In this document: positions 50,011-58,414 of the stretch, in pieces
Layout: each line of letters begins with the position of its first letter
Position numbering within the stretch: the stretch's first letter is position 1
From: Paenibacillus taichungensis
Lineage (GTDB): Bacteria > Bacillota > Bacilli > Paenibacillales > Paenibacillaceae
Direction of reading: 5' to 3'
Assembly: GCF_013359905.1 (NCBI RefSeq)
Contig: NZ_JABMCC010000121.1
Span: 744,001 to 808,000 of the forward strand
DNA length: 64,000 nucleotides
Translations under genes and position numbers: made by a program
Notes under the pieces: generated by a model
What the model saw: the letters and a program-made list of their open reading frames with translations, nothing else
Told to the model about the DNA's origin: nothing
Databases searched by the model: none

Positions 50011-50517
50011 ATGAAAAGAATAATGAAATTCTCTATTATTCCAATTGTATTAATCATTTTGATTCTATTATTTTACCAATTCCCTAAAAAAATCGATATC
50101 ATTCGTCCTGCAGTTTCTTTTAATGATAATAATCCCGAATCACTTAAAAACACCTCTATCCATATAGCAGGAACATTTAACAGGCCGTTATTTAGGCAGC
50201 ATGTTTTTAAGGGTTCCATTATAATAAACGGCATAGAAATAACAGAGAAATACGATACAATTGACACTGAGGTACTTAAAAGAATGAATGGAATTAATAT
50301 GGGGAATTTGATCTATAATAACACTCAAAACGCTACAGTACTTGGTATTATTTGGTTTGATAATAATTTCAGAGATATTGGAATTTTAGGTGTAAATACC
50401 GAAGCGAATCAAAAAGAGGCTATCTATATTGTTACGGGAGAGTCATATGAAGAAGGATTAAACAATCTGAAAAAAATGAGAGATAAATATGGATCTGGAT
50501 TTATAAATTTTGAATAA
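50011..50517 (+). CDS. Membrane-anchored extracytoplasmic protein (partner of the secreted protein)
   Basis: 168 residues: basic start MKRIMKFS, one hydrophobic helix (IIPIVLIILILLFYQFP), then a hydrophilic domain outside the cell with beta-rich sequence (NTSIHIAGTFNRPLF, KGSIIINGIEITEKYDTIDT, GIIWFDNNFRDIGILGV). AAGGAG lies before the ATG. A partner or immunity function for the secreted protein upstream is a reasonable inference. No family recognised. Confidence 0.75.
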   Translation: MKRIMKFSIIPIVLIILILLFYQFPKKIDIIRPAVSFNDNNPESLKNTSIHIAGTFNRPLFRQHVFKGSIIINGIEITEKYDTIDTEVLKRMNGINMGNLIYNNTQNATVLGIIWFDNNFRDIGILGVNTEANQKEAIYIVTGESYEEGLNNLKKMRDKYGSGFINFE

Positions 50518-50974
50518 GAACGTAATAAGTATCAGAAATAATATAATCTTAATTATGGATGGTTGTATGCACAATATTATTTTATGATTATATACAGAAA
50601 AGGTGCGACATTGTACAAATTGTATAGTGTCGCATCTTCTGCGTTTCCCCAAAATACAAGTCCTTTATTCATTAAAAAAGTATAACGTTAGCGTGAATAT
50701 AGTATTAAGTTAAGAGATAAATAATCGGAAATTCAGATTGCTTTTGTAATAACTTTTCATTCCTATATCATGGATGAAATTGTTTTCTTTAAAGTGTCAG
50801 GTATCGGGGGAATTATGATCATTCGAAGATCGAAGAGTCAGATCGGAGTGGTAAAGATGGAGTTAATGTGGACAAACCGAATAGTGCTCTGATCATGTAA
50901 TCAAAGAGGGTGTGACGCCCAATGAAACTTTTAATATTAGCTAGTTAGATCAATTTTAAAAAAGGAGGAGTAAT
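50518..50974. other. AT-rich intergenic region with a strong hairpin
   Basis: A long imperfect hairpin at about 50594-50640 (CAGAA and TGCGACA paired with TGTCGCA and TTCTG) probably ends the anchored-protein transcript. A 40-codon frame at 50770-50892 has no ribosome site and no family features. The ribosome site GGAGGA at 50964-50969 belongs to the next gene. Nothing else is recognisable. Confidence 0.5.
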
Positions 50975-51478
50975 GTGGCGAACATACACAAGGGAAGATA
51001 TTCGGCTGAGATCGAAGGAGAGTTTGTTGTTTTTATTATTGGAATGAGAGTTAATCGCTTGTGGGCCATACATAAGTGGTTGCCTATTTTTAAATCCATG
51101 GGCCCGATGATTAAAGAACTGTACATGAACCCAGATACCGGGTTTCTGGGGACGGAGTTTTTTATGAGCTGGCGTGGAGTGACTCTGCTGCAATATTGGA
51201 GATCTTATGATGAATTGGAGAAATACGCACGCGGTGGCCTACACTTGGAGGCTTGGAAACGATTTAACCAATCCATTGGAGCGGATGGAAGCGTGGGGAT
51301 TTATCATGAAACGTACAAAGCTCAATCCGGTTCATATGAGACCATCTATGCGAATATGCCCAAATTCGGGTTGGCTAAAGTGTCTAACCATGTTCCAGCG
51401 ACAGGCAGGAAAGAAACGTCCAGACGTAGAATGGGTGGAGAGAGTGATCCCGCAGTAGAAACACCAAAGAATCCTTAA
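50975..51478 (+). CDS. DUF4188 family protein
   Basis: 167 residues; GTG start at 50975 with GGAGGA at good spacing (an ATG two bases before is out of frame). The monooxygenase-like fold of DUF4188 is recognisable: EFVVFIIGMRVNRLWAIHKW, GPMIKELYMNPDTGFLGTEF, LLQYWRSYDELEKYARGGLH and VGIYHETYKA. The family is of unknown function but is related to small haem or substrate-binding ABM domains. It stands alone here. Confidence 0.85.
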   Translation: MANIHKGRYSAEIEGEFVVFIIGMRVNRLWAIHKWLPIFKSMGPMIKELYMNPDTGFLGTEFFMSWRGVTLLQYWRSYDELEKYARGGLHLEAWKRFNQSIGADGSVGIYHETYKAQSGSYETIYANMPKFGLAKVSNHVPATGRKETSRRRMGGESDPAVETPKNP

Positions 51479-51528
51479 CAAATGACTAGTGAAGTTCGAA
51501 TGTACAATCATCGCAAGTAGAGAGGAGC

Positions 51529-52044
51529 ATGTTATTGAAAGTTAATGTCAAACCAGAAGATTTAGGCTCTGAGCAGCTTAGCTGGCTGTGTGTCCAACCG
51601 ATGTTAATCTCCGTTCGGGGTAAAGATGTTGCAGCAAAAATAGAGGTATATCGGCGATTACATGAAGGACAACAAGCGATATTTTTGTTCTACTCCTATC
51701 ATAACCATACGAAGAGCTTGGCGGAGTTTTATTGGTTTTCGGCGTACAACATTATTGACATGAAGAGCTGGAATGGAATTAAGAACGGGATGCGCTATTT
51801 TAACCAAAATGAAATGGTAACTCTGCTGGATGACATCGAGCGTTTGATTACAGATAAAAATAAAGTTGGAGATACGTGGCGTGAGGTCCTGCCTGCGGAT
51901 TTGGAGAAAGACCCAATCCTGCTGCAAAGAACGGAAGAACTATACGCTAAATATCGAGCCGCTGCTCAGGAAGCTATTTTACATATGAATGAAATAATTC
52001 GGCAAAATCAGGAGATGTATCTGGAGAACAGTTCGGTAACCTGA
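51529..52044 (+). CDS. Hypothetical protein
   Basis: 171 residues, soluble. Two starts are possible: ATG 51529, very close to AGAGGAG, and TTG 51535, at a better distance. The sequence is mixed helix and strand with an aromatic middle (AIFLFYSYHNHTKSLAEFYW, FSAYNIIDMKSWNGIKNGMR) and a long C-terminal helix. I do not recognise a family. It is followed by a terminator at 52076-52104. Confidence 0.65.
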   Translation: MLLKVNVKPEDLGSEQLSWLCVQPMLISVRGKDVAAKIEVYRRLHEGQQAIFLFYSYHNHTKSLAEFYWFSAYNIIDMKSWNGIKNGMRYFNQNEMVTLLDDIERLITDKNKVGDTWREVLPADLEKDPILLQRTEELYAKYRAAAQEAILHMNEIIRQNQEMYLENSSVT

Positions 52045-52075
52045 TTCCAGATGACAGTCTGAAAGAGAGACACGG

Positions 52076-52104
52076 GGGCTACTCTTGAATGAGTAGTCCT
52101 TTTT
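52076..52104 (+). terminator. Intrinsic terminator
   Basis: GGGCTACTC pairs with GAGTAGTCC (one G-U) around a 6-nt loop and is followed by T5. Confidence 0.8.
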
Positions 52105-52147
52105 ATCGTGTCTATACGCTTAAAAATCAGTACCGATGTAACAAACC

Positions 52148-52172
52148 TGCAATTTCATGCAACAAAACGCAA
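52148..52172 (+). promoter_or_regulatory. Phased GCAA repeats, candidate LytTR operator
   Basis: TGCAA at 52148, TGCAA at 52158 and CGCAA at 52168 are spaced exactly 10 bp apart, one helical turn, upstream of the LytTR gene. ACAAACC (52141-52147) and GGTTTGT (52180-52186) frame them as an inverted repeat. LytTR regulators bind direct repeats on one face of the helix. Binding is inferred. Confidence 0.5.
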
Positions 52173-52230
52173 TACTGTGGGTTTGTCGTGGCTTTGCTTG
52201 TAATATGAGTTGTGAGAGGAGGAACAGCAA

Positions 52231-52677
52231 ATGAAAGTCATTTTTGAAGAGGAACTGTTAATGGAAAAAAGCATGGCCAAGGTCATAACCCATCCTGATG
52301 AGAAGTCCCATTGGGTCAGTATCCAAGAAGCGATCTGCCAATCGGAAACAAAACTTGTTGTCATCAATGCCAAGAACAATCGCAATGTGCAGATCGAGTT
52401 GAGTTCGGTGGTCGCGATTGAATCAGAGGATCGGTTGTGCTGTGTACGTGTCATCACAGGCGAAAGGTATTTGCTCAACAAACGCCTGAAGTTTGTGGAA
52501 CAGGATTTGGGATCATCCCATTTTGTGAAAATCAACAATCAAACGATTATCAACACACGTTGTATTAGCGAATTTTCATCAACAGACCATGCCAGGATCC
52601 AGGTTGATCTGAACGATGGTTCCAGTTACTTTGTTAGCCGATTCTATATTAAAAACTTTAGGGGGAAATTATCATGA
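52231..52677 (+). CDS. LytTR-family DNA-binding regulator
   Basis: 148 residues with no receiver domain. The C-terminal LytTR domain is recognisable: IELSSVVAIESEDRLCCVRV, RYLLNKRLKFVEQDLGSSHF, VKINNQTIINTRCISEFSST and ARIQVDLNDGSSYFVSRFYI. AGAGGAGG lies upstream. The gene overlaps the DUF3021 gene by 4 bp. In the LytTR regulatory systems of Firmicutes such a regulator is held by a membrane partner, here probably the DUF3021 protein. Confidence 0.92.
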   Translation: MKVIFEEELLMEKSMAKVITHPDEKSHWVSIQEAICQSETKLVVINAKNNRNVQIELSSVVAIESEDRLCCVRVITGERYLLNKRLKFVEQDLGSSHFVKINNQTIINTRCISEFSSTDHARIQVDLNDGSSYFVSRFYIKNFRGKLS

Positions 52678-53084
52678 TTAGTCAGTTGAAGCATTCATTT
52701 TTTCAGGTTTTTACAGTAACTTCGTTGTGGGTCACCTTGTTATTGACACTATTCTCTAAAAGTCAGTCCTTTGAAATGGGTTACCTATGGAATATTGCTG
52801 GGATTTCAGCTATTGCCGCTATACTGTTTGGCGTAATGTACAATGCACTTTGGAACTACTTTACGATGAAACCGGTGTGGAATATCGTCATTTCTTCCAC
52901 ATTTAATATTGCAGGAGGAATGGCGATCGTATGGTTATTTTCTACAGACATGTTCCTATTGATTGCTCCCTGGTTCCCTGGAATGTGGGTCTTATCCATC
53001 GTACTGCACATTATTGGTTTCTATTTTTATGCTAGAATAGATAGCAGGAAAAAAGCGGAAGAATTAAATAATATTCTGAAGTAA
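52674..53084 (+). CDS. DUF3021 membrane protein, LytTR partner
   Basis: 136 residues with four hydrophobic helices (SFFQVFTVTSLWVTLLLTLF, YLWNIAGISAIAAILFGVMY, PVWNIVISSTFNIAGGMAIV and a last one). DUF3021 genes are almost always downstream of a LytTR regulator and are thought to restrain it. The ATGA overlap supports coupled translation. Confidence 0.88.
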   Translation: MISQLKHSFFQVFTVTSLWVTLLLTLFSKSQSFEMGYLWNIAGISAIAAILFGVMYNALWNYFTMKPVWNIVISSTFNIAGGMAIVWLFSTDMFLLIAPWFPGMWVLSIVLHIIGFYFYARIDSRKKAEELNNILK

Positions 53085-53099
53085 GCAAGGGGTACTGAA

Positions 53100-53501
53100 A
53101 TGAACGAAGAAAAGGTTTTGGAGTTGTATGGTTTAGATCCAGATACCAAATATAGGCAGCAAATCAGAGAGTTGTTGCAGCAAGAGATTGAGAATCAAGA
53201 AGCAGTGGATCATGAGTATCTCAAAACCTTATGTATTATGTTATTCTGCATCGGAAATGTAGAGGACACTGTGCTGATCTGGCAGGCAAAACGCAAGAAT
53301 CAGGATACGGGCAGTTATATTGATGTGCAGCTTCTGTGTGGTGCCGGTTATGAGAAGACAGTGACCTATCTGGAACAGAAGGATGGGGATCAAGTGAGAG
53401 AACAGTTGAACTATCTTAGACAGTGTGAGCCATATGACTTTGTTGATTTTTCCAAGGAGGAATGGGTCTCTTACTATAAACAATATTATGAAGAACCTTA
53501 G
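53100..53501 (+). CDS. Hypothetical acidic protein
   Basis: 133 residues, soluble, helical, acidic (MNEEKVLELYGLDPDTKYRQ, QLLCGAGYEKTVTYLEQKDG, CEPYDFVDFSKEEWVSYYKQ). AAGGGG lies before the ATG. The pattern of acidic composition, size and genes on either side resembles immunity proteins. The next gene is an Imm33-like protein. Not recognised. Confidence 0.65.
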   Translation: MNEEKVLELYGLDPDTKYRQQIRELLQQEIENQEAVDHEYLKTLCIMLFCIGNVEDTVLIWQAKRKNQDTGSYIDVQLLCGAGYEKTVTYLEQKDGDQVREQLNYLRQCEPYDFVDFSKEEWVSYYKQYYEEP

Positions 53502-53533
53502 TCATATCCAACATGTGAGAAGTGAGGTGATTA

Positions 53534-53890
53534 ATGATGACAAATGCTGATTCCATCCAGGAACAGATGCAGATGTGTCAGAAATATAATGCCGAATATG
53601 TACCGAGCGAACTACACCATAAAATCGGAATCGCCTGGAACGTCAAAGAGAAGTTGGAACCGATCCACGGCATGCGTATTCAGCCCGAGGGAGATACAAC
53701 CGGATGGTATATTTGGGCGGATGAATACTCGGAGGCAGATGACTTTTTTGTCCCATTACATGTCACGCACATCGATGACTGGGACCCCAAAATCAAGAAG
53801 TACCTCGGACTTGCGCCGGGATGGCGGTTTGTGATTGCAGAAGATTATGAGGATGTATGGTTTGACGATCAGTTGCTTAACAGATCATAG
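53534..53890 (+). CDS. Imm33 (DUF2185) immunity-like protein
   Basis: 118 residues. The family core is clear: TTGWYIWADEYSEADDFFVP, LHVTHIDDWDPKIKKYLGL, and APGWRFVIAEDYEDVWFDDQ. Imm33 proteins are predicted immunity proteins against polymorphic toxins. No toxin gene lies within this window on either side. GTGAGGTGA lies before the ATG. Confidence 0.8.
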   Translation: MMTNADSIQEQMQMCQKYNAEYVPSELHHKIGIAWNVKEKLEPIHGMRIQPEGDTTGWYIWADEYSEADDFFVPLHVTHIDDWDPKIKKYLGLAPGWRFVIAEDYEDVWFDDQLLNRS

Positions 53891-53936
53891 TCAGAGCAAG
53901 CAAATGAGCTAATTAAACATTGAAAGGAGTGGGATG

Positions 53937-54347
53937 ATGCCGAGTGTTCATGATAACATCATATTAAGTTACGAAGTCGATTTGGAGAATGAGAGGATTA
54001 GGATGCGTACCCGTTCGTATCACTCTGATTTGTCTGAAGATACTGATATCCTTTTCTCAGGTGTATTAGCACATTCATTTGAAACACCGTTGCAAGGCAG
54101 CATTATCTTCGATATTGACGACGTTGGTTTGGATTGTTTTATTAGTTACAATCGCGATTTGTTGGAGAAAGGGAAAGGTCAGGGCTGGCCTATCATGTAT
54201 GAAACTGATGAAGAACTGGAAACCAAGTTGATCGAGGGGGACTATCTGTACTTTGTCATTTCATCATCGTATGGATTAAGTGGCTGGGTTTTGGCTAAAA
54301 AGGTTGAGATGATAACGAAGATGCGGAATGAACAAGATGAAGAATAG
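53937..54347 (+). CDS. Hypothetical immunity-like protein
   Basis: 136 residues from ATG 53937 (ATG 53934 is the neighbouring option; AAAGGAG is upstream). The sequence HDNIILSYEVDLENERIRMR, TDILFSGVLAHSFETPLQGS and SSYGLSGWVLAKKVEMI looks like a compact alpha/beta protein seen in clusters of Bacillus immunity genes. It follows the Imm33 gene by 46 bp. Family name uncertain. Confidence 0.6.
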   Translation: MPSVHDNIILSYEVDLENERIRMRTRSYHSDLSEDTDILFSGVLAHSFETPLQGSIIFDIDDVGLDCFISYNRDLLEKGKGQGWPIMYETDEELETKLIEGDYLYFVISSSYGLSGWVLAKKVEMITKMRNEQDEE

Positions 54348-54355
54348 ATTTGGTC

Positions 54356-54676
54356 ATGAACCGAAACATGATCCGTAAATTACCAGTAGTTATGGGTCTT
54401 GTCACTTTCGTTGTCATTATGATTATTACCAATCCAACCAGAAGTGATTTTTATACTTGGCTGGAAAGCGAGTATGGTATACATGTCTCCTACGATATCA
54501 ATGAAACGACGTATACACAGATCACGAACGGCCAGGAAAAAAGTCTTAATTTCAGAAGCGGGCATATACAGCATGTGGGAATCTTTACTACGTATAATGA
54601 GACTTTTATGGATGTTGAGGGTAATGAGATCAACATTAAAGCCACTGGTGTAATGAACATGTTTTTTAAAAGATAG
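54356..54676 (+). CDS. DUF4359-like secreted or anchored protein
   Basis: About 106 residues from ATG 54356. The N-terminal hydrophobic helix (LPVVMGLVTFVVIMIITNPT) and the pattern NPTRSDFYTWLESEYGI, then HVGIFTTYNETFMDVEGNEI and a short aromatic end match DUF4359. The mature part would lie outside the membrane. It has no clear ribosome site and begins 9 bp after the preceding stop codon, which suggests translational coupling. Confidence 0.65.
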   Translation: MNRNMIRKLPVVMGLVTFVVIMIITNPTRSDFYTWLESEYGIHVSYDINETTYTQITNGQEKSLNFRSGHIQHVGIFTTYNETFMDVEGNEINIKATGVMNMFFKR

Positions 54677-54691
54677 TTGGTTGCTGTTCAG

Positions 54692-54859
54692 ATGTTGGAA
54701 AGGGGTTATACATACCACGCTTCTTTGTATGATGAAAACATGCAGAGCATCGTGGTTTTTGTGTTGAGCAAAATCCGTAAGGAGGGGGAGGATTACGTTA
54801 TTTGGTTCATTCGCAAATTCCACATTATGGGTTATGATGTACCTACAGAGAAAATTTAA
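54692..54859 (+). CDS. Small hypothetical frame after the DUF4359 gene
   Basis: 55 residues from ATG 54692, with no ribosome site. It lies in the same frame as the preceding gene after a single TAG. MLERGYTYHASLYDENMQSI and then VVFVLSKIRKEGEDYVIWFI look like folded-protein sequence, so it may be the end of another gene that lost its start. It is not needed to complete the DUF4359 protein. Confidence 0.3.
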   Translation: MLERGYTYHASLYDENMQSIVVFVLSKIRKEGEDYVIWFIRKFHIMGYDVPTEKI

Positions 54860-54911
54860 CATACATAGGAATTTTTTTTGGGATTGAGATTATTCCAGTA
54901 GGAGGAATAGA

Positions 54912-55589
54912 ATGAAAGCTATTTTCCTTGATTTTTATGGGACAGTTGCTCATGAAGATGATGATATTCTACCCGTAATTTATAAACAAGTTCAAGCGAC
55001 AACGCAGGTGGAGTGTACAACGGATGAGATCGGTGCTTACTGGTGGAAGGCTTTTTCTACATTGTTTTATGCAAGCCACGGCAGCCAGTTTACCACGCAA
55101 AGAATGCTGAATGTGCAATCTCTGGCAGAAACGCTTCTCCATTTCAAATCGGAGCTACAAGCTGAGTCGCTTAATCAGGAACAGTTGGCACATTGGCGTA
55201 ACCCTGGCATATTTGCTGATTCAATTCCCTTCCTTCATTCTCTCAAAATTCCAGTATATATCCTGTCCAATATCGATACGGATGACGTGAAAGCTGCAAT
55301 GAAGGCACATAACATTGAAGTGGCCGGAGTAATTACCAGTGAGGATGTTCGTTCTTATAAACCAAGGTCAGAGATGTTTGATGAAGCGATCAACAGGTAT
55401 GGTTTGCAGCGAGATGAGGTGATCCATATAGGCGATTCTCTGGTCAGTGATGTACAAGGAGCGCAAAATGCGGGAATTAAGGCTATCTGGTTGAATCGAA
55501 AAGGAAAACTCAAACCGCAACAGATTACACCGGATTATGAGTGCAAAGATCTTGGCGAAGTTGTGCATATGTTGGAGGCTTGGATATGA
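54912..55589 (+). CDS. HAD-superfamily hydrolase
   Basis: 225 residues. Motif I is DFYGTV (Asp7, with Tyr9 where most HAD phosphatases have Asp), as in some 2-haloacid dehalogenase-type and nucleotidase members. Motif II VYILSNIDTDD, motif III Lys in SYKPRSEMFDEAI, motif IV IHIGDSLVSDVQGAQNAGIK. It should be a small-molecule phosphatase or dehalogenase. GTAGGAGGA lies before the ATG. It overlaps the next gene (ATGA). Confidence 0.9.
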   Translation: MKAIFLDFYGTVAHEDDDILPVIYKQVQATTQVECTTDEIGAYWWKAFSTLFYASHGSQFTTQRMLNVQSLAETLLHFKSELQAESLNQEQLAHWRNPGIFADSIPFLHSLKIPVYILSNIDTDDVKAAMKAHNIEVAGVITSEDVRSYKPRSEMFDEAINRYGLQRDEVIHIGDSLVSDVQGAQNAGIKAIWLNRKGKLKPQQITPDYECKDLGEVVHMLEAWI

Positions 55590-56098
55590 AAAAGTTAACC
55601 GTGTTGTCGTTACTATTTCTATTCTTAATCGCCTGTCAGGATAAAACAACCCATGAAGCTGTGCAGAAACCAACGATTCCAGTGACGGAAAGCGTTACTG
55701 ATGAAGCAATCGAGCAGAAGGACGATGAAGCAGAAGCACCCAAAGAAGACAAAGGCATTCCTCCTGTCTATCTTGATGAAACGAAGTATACAGGTGATGA
55801 ACTGGAAATCGTCAAACTGATGAACGTGCGCATGCGTTATATATGGGAAGAGGATGAGGAGGGCTATATGAGCCTTTTTGATCCACAATCGCCAGTCTCA
55901 GGCATACCAGTTTCAAAAGTTCGCAAGGTGATCTCTATGAGCAAGATCAAGATTCGAGAGCAAAAGAAGCTCTATGAGGCACTTGTGATGGTTACTGAAT
56001 TAAGAGAGAACGGGGAAGAGTTCGGCCCTAGCATGGTGTTTTGGAAGAAGAAAGCAGATGGCGATGCTGCGAAGTGGATTTTTGCAGACATCGATTAA
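55586..56098 (+). CDS. Lipoprotein of unknown function
   Basis: 170 residues from ATG 55586, overlapping the HAD stop. The signal LTVLSLLFLFLIACQDK has a lipobox LIAC (Cys17). An acidic linker (DEAIEQKDDEAEAPKEDKGI) is followed by a compact domain (LKIVKLMNVRMRYI-like, EEDEEGYMSLFDPQSPVSGI). Probably anchored to the outer face of the membrane. Function unknown. Confidence 0.8.
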   Translation: MKKLTVLSLLFLFLIACQDKTTHEAVQKPTIPVTESVTDEAIEQKDDEAEAPKEDKGIPPVYLDETKYTGDELEIVKLMNVRMRYIWEEDEEGYMSLFDPQSPVSGIPVSKVRKVISMSKIKIREQKKLYEALVMVTELRENGEEFGPSMVFWKKKADGDAAKWIFADID

Positions 56099-56136
56099 CA
56101 ACAACTGAAGGAAATGAAGTAAAGGGTGATGAAATC

Positions 56137-56985
56137 ATGACAAAAAAATTGATACTTATTGAGGGATTACCGGGTTCAGGAAAGTCGACGATTGCCAAGA
56201 TGGTTTCCGAGATTCTAACTGAGCAAGGCAAAAGGGTACAACTCATCCAGGAAGGGAATCTGGATCACCCTGCTGATTATGATGGTGTGGCCTTTTATTC
56301 TGCGGAAGAGTTCAGGGCTTTGGTGGATGCTCACAAGGCATATAAACATATATTGGAGAGCAAAGCTACAGCCTATCAGGATGGTTTCCTGATTCCGTAT
56401 CGCAAAATGAAAGAGGAATTCGGAGTGGATTTCCCTGATTATGTGGTGCAGGAGATATTTAACAAAGATATTTATGAACTGCCTTTTGAACAAAATGTGA
56501 AGCTGATCACCGAAAAATGGCGGAGTTTTACCGAAAGCGTGATAAGTGCGGATGATGATTCCATCACCATATTCGAATGTTGTTTCATTCAAAATCCACT
56601 GACCATAGGTATGGTGAAAACCAATCAATCCAGAGAAGAAAACGTGCAATATGTTCTGGAATTGGAGCGCATCGTTCAACCATTGAATCCGCTCCTAATC
56701 TATATTCATCAGGAGGATCTTGCACATACCTTTAACAAGGCGATTCATGAAAGACCCAAGGAATGGTCAGCTGGATTCGTACAATATTACACAAACCAAG
56801 GATGGGGACTCGCGAAAGGATATCATGGTGTTGAAGGCACGGTGAAAGTTCTTCAGGCAAGAAAAGAGTTGGAGACCGAGATTTATCAGTTATTGAAGAT
56901 GGACAAGCACTGGCTGGACAATTCAGAATATAACCGCGCTGCTTGCCAGGAGGAACTGGAGAAGATTCTGAAAATTTCACTTTGA
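56137..56985 (+). CDS. P-loop NTPase / nucleotide kinase-like protein
   Basis: 282 residues from ATG 56137 (AAAGGGTGAT upstream). Walker A GLPGSGKST near the start (LILIEGLPGSGKSTIAKMV). The rest is helical with a possible lid region (LEESKATAYQDGFLIPYRKM-like) and IFECCFIQNPLTIGMV as a Walker B-like strand. The family is close to small-molecule and nucleoside kinases and to Zeta-like kinases. The substrate is unknown. Confidence 0.82.
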   Translation: MTKKLILIEGLPGSGKSTIAKMVSEILTEQGKRVQLIQEGNLDHPADYDGVAFYSAEEFRALVDAHKAYKHILESKATAYQDGFLIPYRKMKEEFGVDFPDYVVQEIFNKDIYELPFEQNVKLITEKWRSFTESVISADDDSITIFECCFIQNPLTIGMVKTNQSREENVQYVLELERIVQPLNPLLIYIHQEDLAHTFNKAIHERPKEWSAGFVQYYTNQGWGLAKGYHGVEGTVKVLQARKELETEIYQLLKMDKHWLDNSEYNRAACQEELEKILKISL

Positions 56986-57051
56986 GATACTAAAGTACAA
57001 GTACGAGATTTCTTCGTGCGGTAATACAATACATAATGGAGGTTTATTTTC

Positions 57052-57237
57052 ATGTTATTTCTGGAGGCAACACTAATCGTCATTACCGCTATATTGTTCA
57101 TCATAGGTGTAAGGAGCAAACGCAAAACATGGATTAGATGGGGTATAGGGAGTTTAATTTTGTTGATTGTACTTTTTATTCCATCGTTTGTTAATGGATT
57201 TGTGGAGGGATTATCTTCGGGCTGGTCGGCAAAGTAA
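57052..57237 (+). CDS. Small two-helix membrane protein
   Basis: 61 residues with two hydrophobic helices (EATLIVITAILFIIGVRSKR and WGIGSLILLIVLFIPSFVNG) joined by a basic turn. GGAGGT lies before the ATG. Function unknown. Confidence 0.72.
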   Translation: MLFLEATLIVITAILFIIGVRSKRKTWIRWGIGSLILLIVLFIPSFVNGFVEGLSSGWSAK

Positions 57238-57297
57238 CCTGGAAGCAGTTAAAATTATGGAAGCCTTAAGCATTACGTTCAGAAATAGGAGGGGCTT

Positions 57298-57864
57298 GTG
57301 GATATCACATTTATTCGTCATGGTCATGCTGAACATTTGCTTCATTATCCTCATCAGCTAAATCAGTTGCATCCGGGACTTACTGAACAAGGAAAGAGGC
57401 AGGCGACTGAATTACGAAAGCAGATTAAAATCTTACCAGAAGACATAGTGTTGGTGAGTCCTACGAAACGAACAATAGAAACGGCATCCCTCTTAACATC
57501 AAGAGCTAAACTGACGGTCTGTCCACTCGTTGGCCCGAGAATGTTCCCTCAAAATCCGGAGTTCTCTGTTCTGCGCTGTGATCAAATCTATTCGAAAGAC
57601 GAATTAAATGCTCAGTATACAGGGTTGCAAATTCTTGATTTTGAACTTGACTGCTGGTTGGATGGGATTAATCGAACGGAAGAACATCAATTTGAGGTTT
57701 ATGCTGGACAGCTAATTCAATGGTGCAGAAAGCAGGGCGGGAGTACTTTTATCATTTCACATGATGGTACGATAACAAGTTATAGAGCTTTTCTTGGAGA
57801 GCAGGGGTTAACCCGAAGTGACTTTCTAGGCGAAGCTGGGCATTACACGATTAGAGATCTCTAA
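57298..57864 (+). CDS. Histidine phosphatase family protein
   Basis: 188 residues; the GTG at 57298 has AGGAGGGG upstream. The catalytic RHG is near the start (VDITFIRHGHAEH) and the second His in FIISHDGTITSYRAFL. VLVSPTKRTIETASLL is the usual SPxxRxxxTA motif. It acts on a phosphorylated compound in the cytoplasm. Confidence 0.9.
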   Translation: MDITFIRHGHAEHLLHYPHQLNQLHPGLTEQGKRQATELRKQIKILPEDIVLVSPTKRTIETASLLTSRAKLTVCPLVGPRMFPQNPEFSVLRCDQIYSKDELNAQYTGLQILDFELDCWLDGINRTEEHQFEVYAGQLIQWCRKQGGSTFIISHDGTITSYRAFLGEQGLTRSDFLGEAGHYTIRDL

Positions 57865-57901
57865 TATAAAAGATCAATATCTAAACTAAGGGGGATTTTT
57901 C

Positions 57902-58414
57902 GTGAGATTATCGGACTATGAATATTTAGTTTTGGCTCTGGAAGAGGCAGATCAGGCGCTAATAGAAGGAACATATCCGATTGGTGCGATAATTGTGGAT
58001 GCGGATGGGGATGTCGTTAGTAAAGGAAGAAACCGAGTCTTCTCCGAATGTGATCCCACCGCACATGCTGAAGTCGATGCTATTCGTCAGGCAGGGCAAC
58101 ATTTGCTGGATGTAAGTAAGAAGCGATACACGAAGAATGACCTGACTCTCTACACCACATGTGAACCTTGTCCCATGTGTTCATGCACCATATTAATGTC
58201 GGGGATCAAAAAGATCGTATGGGCTGCGGATGATGAAGGGTATGGCGGGCTTAGACGTTTTAAGGAGGGCCCTCATTTTATCCATCTGTTCGACACACTT
58301 TCCTGTATTGCAGCACCATATCTTGATTTGGAAAATAGACAGCGAGCATTGCTTGCCCAATGGAATATTGGTAGAGGTATGCTTAATACAGAGTGGGAGA
58401 CTCCCAAACAATGA
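57902..58414 (+). CDS. Nucleoside/tRNA-type deaminase
   Basis: 170 residues; GTG start after AAGGGGGA. The zinc site is His55-Ala-Glu57 (PTAHAEVDAIRQ) with Cys90 and Cys93 (CEPCPMCSCTI). The fold is that of guanine/cytosine deaminases and TadA. A basic-aromatic C-terminus follows. The substrate (guanine, cytosine or a tRNA base) cannot be told; the housekeeping TadA is usually longer and elsewhere. The start of the next gene overlaps its stop. Confidence 0.9.
   Translation: MRLSDYEYLVLALEEADQALIEGTYPIGAIIVDADGDVVSKGRNRVFSECDPTAHAEVDAIRQAGQHLLDVSKKRYTKNDLTLYTTCEPCPMCSCTILMSGIKKIVWAADDEGYGGLRRFKEGPHFIHLFDTLSCIAAPYLDLENRQRALLAQWNIGRGMLNTEWETPKQ

Noticed and set aside
50770..50892. 40-codon frame in the gap after the second island
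   Set aside because: There is no ribosome site and no protein-like pattern; kept only as a note in the intergenic entry.
54356..54859. Nonsense-split single gene (two in-frame parts separated by one TAG at 54674)
   Set aside because: The first part already has the expected end of a DUF4359-type protein, so the second part is not needed to complete it. I list the second part separately at low confidence.
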